64,000 nucleotides of DNA. Source: Cohnella rhizosphaerae. Its GTDB lineage: Bacteria; Bacillota; Bacilli; Paenibacillales; Paenibacillaceae. Shown here in pieces: positions 28,323 through 36,508 of this stretch. The position numbers and the translations under genes are program-made. The first letter of the stretch is position 1, and the number at the start of each line of letters is the position of its first letter. The notes beneath the pieces are model-generated. The model ran no database searches and was not told the origin of the DNA. It was given only the letters and a program-made list of their open reading frames with translations. Location of the stretch: assembly GCF_029525575.1 (NCBI RefSeq), contig NZ_JAPDIA010000008.1, positions 2,213,728-2,277,727 on the forward strand. Reading direction: 5' to 3'.

Positions 28323-29756
28323 ATTCCCGCCTCCGAATGCGCGGCCTTGTCGTCGTCGCCGTGGCTGCGCTTGTCCTGCCTGCGGGCGACCTTGTCCGCG
28401 TACGCGGCTTCGATGACGGCCTTTCTCACGTTCTCGACGACGGCGGCGTTGAACACGCTCGGCACGATGTATTCGCTGCTAAGCTGCTCGTCCGTGACGA
28501 CGGAGGCGATCGCCTTCGCCGCGGCCAGCTTCATGCCTTCGGTAATGCGCGACGCGCGGCAATCGAGCGCGCCGCGGAAAATGCCGGGGAAGCAAAGCAC
28601 GTTGTTGATCTGGTTCGGATAGTCGCTGCGCCCGGTGCCGATGACGGCGGCGATGCCCTGAATAAGGTCCGGACGGATCTCGGGCTCGGGATTGGCCATC
28701 GCGAACACGATCGGGTCGGGGGGCCATCGACTTGACCTGACCGACGCTGAGCACGCCCGGCCCGGAGACGCCGATGAAGACGTCCGCGCCCGCGATCGCT
28801 TCGGTCAGGCCGCCGGTGCGGCCTTCCGGATTCGTATGCTGCGCGCACCACTGCCAGGCCGGATTGGCATACTCGCGGTCGGCGGACAGGATGCCTTCGC
28901 GGTCGACGGCGACGACCGACGGCACGCCGGCCGAATGCAGCATGCGGACGATCGACATGCCCGCCGCCCCGATCCCGCAGACGACGACGCGCAGCGTGTC
29001 CATCCGCTTTCCGACGCACTTCGCCGCGTTCATGAGCGAGGCGATCAGCACGACGGCCGTACCGTGCTGGTCGTCATGGAAGACCGGGATATCGAGCAGC
29101 TCCTGCAGCCGGCGCTCGATCTCGAAGCAACGGGGCGACGAGATGTCCTCGAGGTTGATGCCGCCGAACCCCGGCGCGAGGCTGCGGACGATCTCGACGA
29201 TGGCGTCCGGGTCTTGCGTGTCGAGGCAGATCGGGAAGGCGTCGACGCCGGCCAGTTCTTTGAACAGCATCGCCTTGCCTTCCATGACGGGCATCGCGGC
29301 GGCGGGGCCGATATTGCCGAGACCCAGCACGGCGCTGCCGTCGCTGACGACGGCGACCGTATTGCGCTTGATCGTAAGCGAGAAGGCGGACGAAGGATCC
29401 TCGTGGATCGCCATGCAAACCTTCGCCACGCCCGGCGTGTAGACGCGGGAGAGATCGTCGCGCGTGCGGATCTTGATGCGGGGCGTCACTTCGAGCTTGC
29501 CGCCGAGATGGATAAGCAGCGTCTGGTCCGAAATGTTGACGATCCGTACGCCCTCTACGGCGCGGATCGCCGAGGCGATCGCCTCTTGTCCGGAATCGCT
29601 GCGGATCGTCAGGTCGCGAATGCTCTTCTGCCCCGGCCGAATGACGTCGATGGCGACGATATCGCCTCCGGCCGTCCCGATCGCGGTCGCGATCGCGCCG
29701 AAGACGGCCCTGTCCGTATCCATTTCAAGACGCACGATGAGATTTGAACCGTTCAT
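28319..29756 (-). CDS. NAD(P)-dependent malic enzyme with N-terminal ACT domain
   Basis: Oxidative decarboxylation of malate to pyruvate. Residues about 5-80 form an ACT-type regulatory domain; the catalytic part has SRVYTPGVAKVC, LGLGNIGPAAAMPVMEGKA, DDQHGTAVV and the NAD(P) loop VVCGIGAAGMS, then VFAMANPEPEI and NNVLCFPGIFRGALD. It is split by a one-base shift at the G6 run 28718-28723. Repair gives 478 residues. The last 20 residues are charged and low in complexity. Confidence 0.9.
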
Positions 29757-29839
29757 CCCTGATCCCTCCCGGTATCTTCTTTCGGATTTACCTTAACATG
29801 CCGCGTCGGCGGACATCAAACCGCCCGCGAATCCGGCTG

Positions 29840-29867
29840 TTCCGCACGCTTGTTTTTCCATTATAAT
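29840..29867 (+). promoter_or_regulatory. possible promoter of mtnK-mtnA
   Basis: A perfect TATAAT (29862-29867) has a weak TTCCGC -35 (29840-29845) 16 bp upstream. The leader to mtnK is about 118 nt. I looked for an S-box riboswitch in the leader and did not see one. Confidence 0.45.
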
Positions 29868-29984
29868 AGTAACCGGATCGAGACCGTCAGCATTCGCCAT
29901 GCAGCGCGAATTGTTCTATACTGTCTTTTAGATCGTCCGCGCCTGGCCGGACAAGCCGCGTACATTATCGGAGGTGCCCTGTTC

Positions 29985-31199
29985 ATGAGCAAGTATCACC
30001 CGCTGAGCGAAGCGGAAGCCATCGAGATCGCCCGTTCCTTCGCCGAAGTTTTTCCGACAGGCGAGGAACTCGTCTCCCGCGAGATCGGGGACGGCAATCT
30101 GAATCTCGTGTTCCATATTACGCAGCCGGCGACCGGCCGCAGCCTGATCGTCAAGCAGGCGCTCCCTTACGTCAAGATCATCGGCGATTCGTGGCCGCTC
30201 AGCCTCGACCGCGCGCGCATCGAAGGCGAAGCGCTGATCAAGCAGGGCGAGCTCGCGCCGGGACTCGTGCCGGTCGTATACCGTTCCGACGCCGATATGG
30301 CCCTCACGATCATGGAGGACCTGAGCGATCACGTTATTATGCGCAAGGGTCTGATCGAAGGCGGCGTCTATCCCGATTTTGCCGAGCACCTCGCCGAGTT
30401 TCTGTCGCGCACGCTGTTTTTCACCTCGGACCTCGGCATGAACCAGCAGGACAAGAAGGTACAGCTCGGACGCTTCATCAACCCCGATCTGTGCAAGATT
30501 ACGGAAGACTTCGTCCTTAATTTCCCTTATTACGATGCGGAATCCAACAATATCGAGCCTTATCTGCGCGACGCGGCGGAAGCGGTCTGGCGCGATGAAG
30601 AGCTGCTGCTCGAAGCGGCCAAGCTGCGCGAGAAGTTCCTTACGCATGCCCAGGCGCTGCTTCACGGCGACCTGCACACGGGCAGCATTTTCGTCACGCC
30701 GGCGTCGACGAAGGTCATCGACCCCGAATTCGCCTACTACGGCCCGATGGGCTTCGATATCGGCGCGATCGTCGCCAACCTGCTGCTGAACTACGCGGGC
30801 CAGGAGCACTGGAGCCCGAACGAGGCAGACCGTCGCGACCGCAGAGCTTATTTGCTCTCGACGATCACGGAGCTTTGGACCCGGTTCGAGCGCAAGTTCC
30901 GCGCGCTTTGGGACGCGCATGGCGTCGACAAGCGCTTTGACCTTCCCGGCTATCAGGACGATTATATGAAGCGTCTGCTGCAGGATACGATCGGCTTCGC
31001 CGGCGCCAAGGCGCTGAGACGGGTGTACGGCCTGGCGCAGGTCGCCGATATCGCGACGATCCCCGACCGCGAAGCGCGCGAACGGGCGCAGCGGCTGGCG
31101 CTTGCCATCGCGCGCAATCTGATCGTATCCAATCGCAGCGCGTCCTCCATCGAGGACGTCGTCCGGATCGCGGAGACGGCTGCCGGAAGCCGAAGCTAG
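29985..31199 (+). CDS. mtnK: S-methyl-5-thioribose kinase MtnK
   Basis: Phosphorylates methylthioribose in the methionine salvage pathway. The 404-residue protein has the kinase-like fold with EIGDGNLNLVFHI (nucleotide loop), LIVKQALPYVK, the catalytic HGDLHTGS, and the metal-binding DPEFAYYGPMGFDIGA. ATG 29985 follows GGAGG. A longer in-frame reading from 29850 lacks a ribosome binding site. mtnA follows 36 bp later. Confidence 0.95.
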   Translation: MSKYHPLSEAEAIEIARSFAEVFPTGEELVSREIGDGNLNLVFHITQPATGRSLIVKQALPYVKIIGDSWPLSLDRARIEGEALIKQGELAPGLVPVVYRSDADMALTIMEDLSDHVIMRKGLIEGGVYPDFAEHLAEFLSRTLFFTSDLGMNQQDKKVQLGRFINPDLCKITEDFVLNFPYYDAESNNIEPYLRDAAEAVWRDEELLLEAAKLREKFLTHAQALLHGDLHTGSIFVTPASTKVIDPEFAYYGPMGFDIGAIVANLLLNYAGQEHWSPNEADRRDRRAYLLSTITELWTRFERKFRALWDAHGVDKRFDLPGYQDDYMKRLLQDTIGFAGAKALRRVYGLAQVADIATIPDREARERAQRLALAIARNLIVSNRSASSIEDVVRIAETAAGSRS

Positions 31200-31235
31200 A
31201 CCGACAAGACTAACTTAGCGTAAGGAGATCGATCG

Positions 31236-32315
31236 ATGAGCGACAATCAACACGAGGCTGCCCCGATCAAAGGCGTGCTGGAGCCGATCCGTTGGAACGA
31301 AGGCACGCTTGAATTGCTCGATCAGCGGCTGCTGCCGGAGCAAACGGTCGATTTGAACCTGAATACCGTCCAGGAGGTTTGGGACGCCATTCGCAATCTG
31401 GCGGTGCGGGGCGCGCCTGCGATCGGCATCGCCGCCGCTTTCGGCGTCGTGCTCGGCGTGCAGCGCTTCCCGGGACCTCCGACGGCGCTGGCCGACGAGG
31501 CGCTTCGCCACGCGGCGCATCTCGCGACGTCCAGGCCGACGGCCGTCAACCTGTTCTGGGCGCTCGATCGCATGAAGGAGCGCGCGAAGGCGCTCGCCTC
31601 GTCCGTCGGCTCGACGCACGAGGCGGTCCTCGCGCTGCTCGCCGAAGCGAAGCAGATTCAAGCGGAGGATATCGAGACGAACCGGCGGATCGGAGAACAT
31701 GCGCTCAATTTGTTCAAGGACGGCATGGGCGTGCTCACCCACTGCAACGCGGGCGGACTGGCGACGTCCAAGTACGGCACGGCGCTGGCTCCGTTCTACT
31801 TGGCGCTCGAGCAAGGCATCGCGCTTAAAGTATACGCGGACGAAACGCGTCCGGTATTGCAGGGCGCACGCCTCACGGCGTTCGAGCTGCAGCAGGCGGG
31901 CGTCGACGTGACTCTGATCACCGACAATATGGCCGCGCACGTCATGTCCAAAGGCTGGGTGCAGGCGGTCATCGTCGGCACCGACCGGGTGGCGGCGAAC
32001 GGCGACGTCGCCAACAAGATCGGCACGTACGGCGTAGCGGTGCTCGCCAAGGCGCACAACATTCCGTTCTACGTCGCTTGTCCGATGTCGACGATCGACC
32101 TGTCGACGCCGACGGGCGAGAGCATCCCGATCGAGGAGCGGCACGCGGACGAAGTGACCCTCGGCTTCGGCAAGCGGACGGCGCCCGAAGGCGTCAAAGT
32201 TTACAACCCCGCCTTCGACATTACGCCAAGCGAGTTGGTGACGGCGATCATCACCGAAAAGGGCATCGTCACCGCCCCTTACGAGGCGGGCCTCCGCAAG
32301 CTTTTCGAACAATAA
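31236..32315 (+). CDS. mtnA: S-methyl-5-thioribose-1-phosphate isomerase MtnA
   Basis: A 359-residue aldose-ketose isomerase, the next step of methionine salvage after MtnK. Motifs are RGAPAIGIAAAFG, THCNAGGLATS (active-site cysteine) and VGTDRVAANGDVANKIGTY (active-site aspartate). ATG 31236 follows TAAGGAG. A strong terminator follows. Confidence 0.96.
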   Translation: MSDNQHEAAPIKGVLEPIRWNEGTLELLDQRLLPEQTVDLNLNTVQEVWDAIRNLAVRGAPAIGIAAAFGVVLGVQRFPGPPTALADEALRHAAHLATSRPTAVNLFWALDRMKERAKALASSVGSTHEAVLALLAEAKQIQAEDIETNRRIGEHALNLFKDGMGVLTHCNAGGLATSKYGTALAPFYLALEQGIALKVYADETRPVLQGARLTAFELQQAGVDVTLITDNMAAHVMSKGWVQAVIVGTDRVAANGDVANKIGTYGVAVLAKAHNIPFYVACPMSTIDLSTPTGESIPIEERHADEVTLGFGKRTAPEGVKVYNPAFDITPSELVTAIITEKGIVTAPYEAGLRKLFEQ

Positions 32316-32334
32316 AAGCAAAAGGCGGAAGACC

Positions 32335-32365
32335 AAATGCGGTTACTAGGCGAGTAACCGCATTT
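32335..32365. terminator. terminator hairpin between mtnA and yunC
   Basis: A perfect 13-bp stem (AAATGCGGTTACT / AGTAACCGCATTT) with a 5-nt loop. It separates convergent genes and can serve both. Confidence 0.88.
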
Positions 32366-32391
32366 GCCTGCGATCCGTTTGGCCGTTCCGT

Positions 32392-32706
32392 TCATACGGA
32401 CATCGAAGCCATGCGGGCAACCGCCTCCCGGCCTTGCATGCCGGGCACGATGCCGGCGAGCTCGGCTTCATGGGTGACGGATTCCAGCGGCGCGTCCAGC
32501 AATTGATCCAGCGTCTTTACGCCGACCGCACGGCCCGCGAGGATGCCTCTATCCCTCAGCTTGTCGTTGAGCAGGGCGACGTCAAGCGCGCCGCACATAA
32601 TGTAACCGTTTCCGGCGGTTATTGCGAGCAGCGTCGTTTTGGGGAGCAGCACCTCGACGCCGAGCGCGGTATAGCCGTCGATGACGATCGGAACGAGTTT
32701 GATCAA
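32392..32706 (-). CDS. yunC: YunC family protein (DUF1805)
   Basis: A 104-residue protein close to Bacillus YunC, with GNGYIMCGALDVALLN, RGILAGRAVGV and LDQLLDAPLESVT. Function is unknown. ATG 32706 follows TTGGAGGTG. In Bacillus subtilis yunC is close to yunD; here the yunD-like gene lies 19 kb away at 12041. Confidence 0.93.
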   Translation of the reverse strand: MIKLVPIVIDGYTALGVEVLLPKTTLLAITAGNGYIMCGALDVALLNDKLRDRGILAGRAVGVKTLDQLLDAPLESVTHEAELAGIVPGMQGREAVARMASMSV

Positions 32707-32810
32707 ATTCGTTCACCTCCAACGGATACGTTAAAATACGCGGCGAATCTCATCTCAGCATATGCTTCCTAAGACCCATCCAGCTATAGGCCGGTACCCA
32801 AAATAATACT

Positions 32811-32838
32811 TTGTCGAGTCCATCATTCATGATATATT
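32811..32838 (+). promoter_or_regulatory. possible sigma-A-type promoter for the gene at 32896
   Basis: TTGTCG (32811-32816) and TATATT (32833-32838) are 16 bp apart, in an AT-rich stretch that contrasts with the GC-rich surroundings. Confidence 0.5.
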
Positions 32839-32895
32839 ATTCCTAGCATACCTGATCCTTTAGATATATACCGTTTGTTAGATAGGGGGCAAAGC

Positions 32896-33315
32896 ATGAC
32901 TAAAGCTACAGACAACCCAGAACGTTCCTATCTATTTTCGGTAGATATCTTGGTAAAGGCGGGAACGAACGGGGAAGCGCTGGAGACGCTGCTTAGATCT
33001 TTGAACGCGGGCGGTTTCGCCGACTTTCGCATTCAGACAGGCATCGTGCTCGGCGAGACGATACAACGCGAAATCAAAGCGGCGAAGACGAAGCATCAGG
33101 TTCTGACCGATTCGCTCGATGCGCGGATTCGCGACTACATTAAAACTTCCCGCTTGATCCGGATCACGGTGAACCGGGCCAAGGGCGAAAAACTGAGCGT
33201 CCCATGCAGGGTCGTGAACTTCGATCCCGACAACGAGCTGTTGACGGTATACCATGTCGATGAGAAAAGCGTCTACTCCTTCCACTTGAACGAGATCGAC
33301 GACTTCGCCGAATAA
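32896..33315 (+). CDS. conserved-looking protein of unknown function
   Basis: A 139-residue protein I do not recognise. The first half is mixed alpha/beta (YLFSVDILVKAGTNGEALE); a central helix rich in Lys follows. The last 45 residues look like a small beta barrel: TVNRAKGEKLSVPCRVVNFD, then TVYHVDEKSVYSFHLNEIDD, reminiscent of the strand-turn pattern in YolD-like proteins. The start at ATG 32896 follows AGGGGGC. It has its own promoter and a terminator, so it is probably a single-gene unit. Confidence 0.7.
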   Translation: MTKATDNPERSYLFSVDILVKAGTNGEALETLLRSLNAGGFADFRIQTGIVLGETIQREIKAAKTKHQVLTDSLDARIRDYIKTSRLIRITVNRAKGEKLSVPCRVVNFDPDNELLTVYHVDEKSVYSFHLNEIDDFAE

Positions 33316-33340
33316 ATTCGTTTTACGCGTACCATGAACA

Positions 33341-33371
33341 AACGCCGCGACCCTTAAAGGGCCGCGGCGTT
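33341..33371. terminator. bidirectional terminator
   Basis: A long GC-rich stem (AACGCCGCG / CGCGGCGTT, extended by CCCTT / AAGGG inside) with TTGTTGTTTT on the plus side. It lies between convergent genes; on the minus strand it overlaps the last codons of the GGDEF-EAL gene. Confidence 0.85.
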
Positions 33372-35181
33372 GTTGTTTTCCGGATCCGAGATCGACAAGC
33401 CATGATCGCGATTGAGCATAGCGCCTGCTTCTTCGGCAGGAAGCGGGGGGACTTCCATAATACCCCTGCATCTCGTCGCACGCATGCTGCTGCAGGAAGA
33501 GCACTTGCTCCTCTGTCTCCACGCCTTCGGCGATGACGCCGATCTGCAGATTGTGCGCCATGGCGATGATCGCCGCGACGATCGCTCTGTCGTTCGGGTC
33601 CTGATGAATATCGCGTACGAACGAGCGATCGATCTTAAGGCAGTCGATCGGCAGCCGTTTGAGATAGCTGAACGAGCTGTAGCCCGTTCCAAAATCGTCT
33701 ACGCTGATGCCGACGCCAAGATCGCTGAGCGACTCTAGAATCGCGGTCGCCCGCTCGACGTCCATGGCGATGCTCTCCGTAATCTCGAGCTTTAAATACG
33801 GAGCCGCCAGTCCCGTCTCATTCAAAATCTCGGCGATGCGCTCGACCAGGTTCGGCTGCGCGAATTGCCGGATCGACAAATTGACGGAGATCGGATACGA
33901 AGGGAGGCCGGCGCGCTGCCAGGCGCGATTCTGCCTGCATGCCTCAAGAAGCACCCAGTCGCCGAGCGCCATGATGATCCCGCTCTCTTCGGCCGCGGGT
34001 ATGAAGTGAGACGGCGCGACCATGCCCCGCTCGGGATGCCGCCATCGAATCAATGCTTCGAAGCCGACGAGCCGCCCGCTTCGAAGATCGTATTGAGGCT
34101 GATAGTACAGCTGGAATTGACGGCGGCTCATCCCCTCCATCAGCTCGTGCTGAAGCGTCAGCTTGTTGATTGCCGTATGCTCGAAAGCCGGATCGTAGAG
34201 CATGCAGCCGTTGCGTCCGTTTTCCTTCAGTCGGTGCAGGGCCGTGTCGGCCCGCTTGAGAAGTCCGTTCGCATCCGGATAATCGGTATTGCAGGTTGCC
34301 AGTCCTACGCTCACGGTCACGTGAATCGTGACGCCGCCAAGCTCGAAGGGCGCTTCGAATTGCTTCATTACCCCTTCGATCTGACGCATCGCCTGCTCGT
34401 CGTGCTCGAAGTCGGCGAACATGCCGACGAACTCGTCGCCCTCGACCCGTGCGATATTGGACGAATCCGGAAACCAGCGCGTCAGTCTCTCCGCGACTTG
34501 AAGCAGCAGCATATCGCCGTAATCCCGTCCGTAGGAAGCGTTGACCAGCTTGAAACGGTCGATGTCCATATACCAGACGGCGACGCGGCTGCCCGACTGG
34601 ACTGCCGCGTGCAGCCGCTCGGTCAGTCTGTTCATGAAAAAACGGCGATTCGGCAAACCGGTCATATCGTCGTAGTACGCCATGTATCGAATCCGTTCCA
34701 TCGAACGCTTTTGGTCGCTTTGATCCTGGGTGAAAACAACGATGCCCGCGATCTCGCCTTCGCGCATATACGGGCTCGTCTCAACGTGCGCCTCGATCGC
34801 AGCCCCGTCCGTACGCAGCAGCTTGACATCCTCGACGCATTTCTCCCCGCGCAGCGTGCGGGCGAAGATCGAGGCGGCTTGGCCGGCCGAATCCTTATGG
34901 ATGAGATCCCGGAAATGAAGACCGAACACGCGATCGGAGGAGGTGCCCAGCATCGGAAGGAGCCGCCTGCTGATATTTTCGACGACGCCCTTGCTGTTAA
35001 TGATCGTGAGCGAGATCGGACTGTCCTTCAGCAGATTGATCCACTCGGAATCGACGACGCTTGCGATCTTTCGCGAGCGCAGCCGCTCCTTGCGAAGGCG
35101 CACGAGCAAGAAGGCGACTGTGCCGAGCAGCAATGCCGCAATGACGGCCGCAGCGAGCGCGACTGCCCTCCAATGATCCAT
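33354..35181 (-). CDS. membrane-bound PAS-GGDEF-EAL protein (cyclic-di-GMP turnover)
   Basis: Residues about 5-28 form one membrane helix; a PAS domain follows (about 45-155), then GGDEF (about 165-325) and EAL (about 345-590). The GGDEF signature reads EGDEF, with the first glycine replaced, so cyclase activity is doubtful. The EAL domain keeps FEALIRW, NLSIRQF, LEITES, DDFGTGYSS and EGVET and should be an active phosphodiesterase. The start is ATG 35181 behind GGGGGG. A one-base shift at the G6 run 33445-33450 affects the last 30 residues. Repaired length is 608. Confidence 0.9.
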
Positions 35182-35325
35182 GATGCGCCCCCCTCTTTTC
35201 CTATGGAAGATCGTCCGCTTGCAGCTAGCTATAGGTTTCATTATAGTGCAAACTTACCAATCGTACAGCATTATTCCATAGAGGAAAGGTGCGTTTTATC
35301 AGAAAAGAGGCGAATTTACGGCGAT

Positions 35326-35718
35326 TCAGCCCGCGCTCCGTCCTCCTCTGAACGCAGCGACCGCCAGACATGCCCATCCGGCCAGAAAAGCGACGCCGCC
35401 GAGCGGCGTAATCGCGCCGAGCCAATCGATGCCGCTGAGCGCCAAGAAGTACAGGCTGCCGGAAAACAATACGGTACCGATCAGCAGCAGTCGCGCGGAC
35501 CACCGCGTCAGCTTCGCCGCCGACGGAAAACGCTCGGACAGCAATGCCACGATCAACAGTCCGAGTCCGTGGTACATTTGATAGCGCACGCCCGTCTCGA
35601 ACACCTCCAGGTCATGCTCCGTAAGCGTCTCCTTGAGCGAATGGGCGCCGAATGCGCCGAACGCCACCGCCAGGCCGGCGACAACGGCGCCGATGCCGGC
35701 ATATTTTTTGAGTAACAT
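35326..35718 (-). CDS. ywdK: YwdK family small membrane protein (DUF423)
   Basis: A 130-residue protein with four hydrophobic helices and the conserved FGAFGAHSLK near the N-terminus and YQMYHGLGLL in the middle, typical of DUF423/YwdK. Role unknown. ATG 35718 follows a GGAGGTAAG ribosome binding site. Confidence 0.92.
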   Translation of the reverse strand: MLLKKYAGIGAVVAGLAVAFGAFGAHSLKETLTEHDLEVFETGVRYQMYHGLGLLIVALLSERFPSAAKLTRWSARLLLIGTVLFSGSLYFLALSGIDWLGAITPLGGVAFLAGWACLAVAAFRGGRSAG

Positions 35719-36508
35719 GCTCTTACCTCCATTGATTAGCTGGAAAAGTAGTTGGCAGACCGTGGAGCATCCGTGTAACTCGCGGCCAAGCCGGACCTCT
35801 CGACCGGTGCGGAGTTACACGCGAAAACCTTATAACTCTCTGTCGATAAGCGCTTTTGGACACTATCGCCGACTCCGTAACGCTCTGAGCGGTGCCGATA
35901 AGCGCTTTTGGGCACTATCGTCGACTCTGTGACGCTCTGAGCGGTGCCGATAAGCGCTTTTGGACACTATCGTCGACTCCATAACGCTCTGAACGGTGCC
36001 GATAAGCGCTTTTGGACACTATCGCCGACTCTGTGACGCTCGAAACGGTGCCGATAAGCGCTTTTGGACACTATCGCCGACTCTGTGACGCTTGAAACGG
36101 TGCCGATAAGCGCTTTTGGACACTATCGCCGACTCCGTAACGCTCCTGAACGGTGCCGATAAGCGCTTTTGGACACTATCGCCGACTCCGTAACGCTCTG
36201 AACGGTGCCGATAAGCGCTTTTGGGCACTATCGTCGACTCCATAACGCTCTGAACGGTGCCGATAAGCGCTTTTGGACACTATCGCCGACTCCGTAACGC
36301 TCTGAACGGTGCCGATAAGCGCTTTTGGACACTATCGCCGACTCTGTGACGCTTGAAACGGTGCCGATAAGCGCTTTTGGGCACTATCGTCGACTCCATA
36401 ACGCTCTGAACGGTGCCGATAAGCGCTTTTTGGCTCTATCGCTGAGCAAAGCGGGACTGGGACTACGGAGATACACGATTTTTCCGCATATCTCTCTGCG
36501 TGCTCGCA
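35719..36508. other. non-coding interval between topB and ywdK
   Basis: Holds the 52-bp tandem array (35844-36440) and an upstream inverted repeat: GTGTAACTC at 35773-35781 and GAGTTACAC at 35812-35820. No gene is supported; because 52 is not a multiple of three, open frames through the array cycle through all three frames. Confidence 0.75.
35844..36440. repeat. twelve tandem copies of a 52-bp unit
   Basis: The core GATAAGCGCTTTT starts at 35845, 35897, 35949, 36001, 36053, 36105, 36158, 36210, 36262, 36314, 36366 and 36418: eleven spacings of 52 bp except one of 53 (an extra C near 36145). Each unit contains GATAAGCGCTTTTGGACAC then TATCG, so CGATA and TATCG form a small inverted repeat, with AAGCGCTT as an inner palindrome. 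Variable positions are few (ACTCCGTAA versus ACTCTGTGA, GGACAC versus GGGCAC). There are no unique spacers. Confidence 0.95.

Noticed and set aside
29868..29984. S-box (SAM) riboswitch before mtnK
   Set aside because: The 118-nt leader lacks the conserved S-box core and has no clear terminator stem.
36019..36243. Small protein encoded inside the 52-bp array
   Set aside because: The unit is 52 bp, so frame rotates each copy; no start signal is present and the peptide would have no fixed repeat of its own.
35844..36440. CRISPR array
   Set aside because: The whole 52-bp unit repeats without unique spacers, and there are no cas genes in the window.
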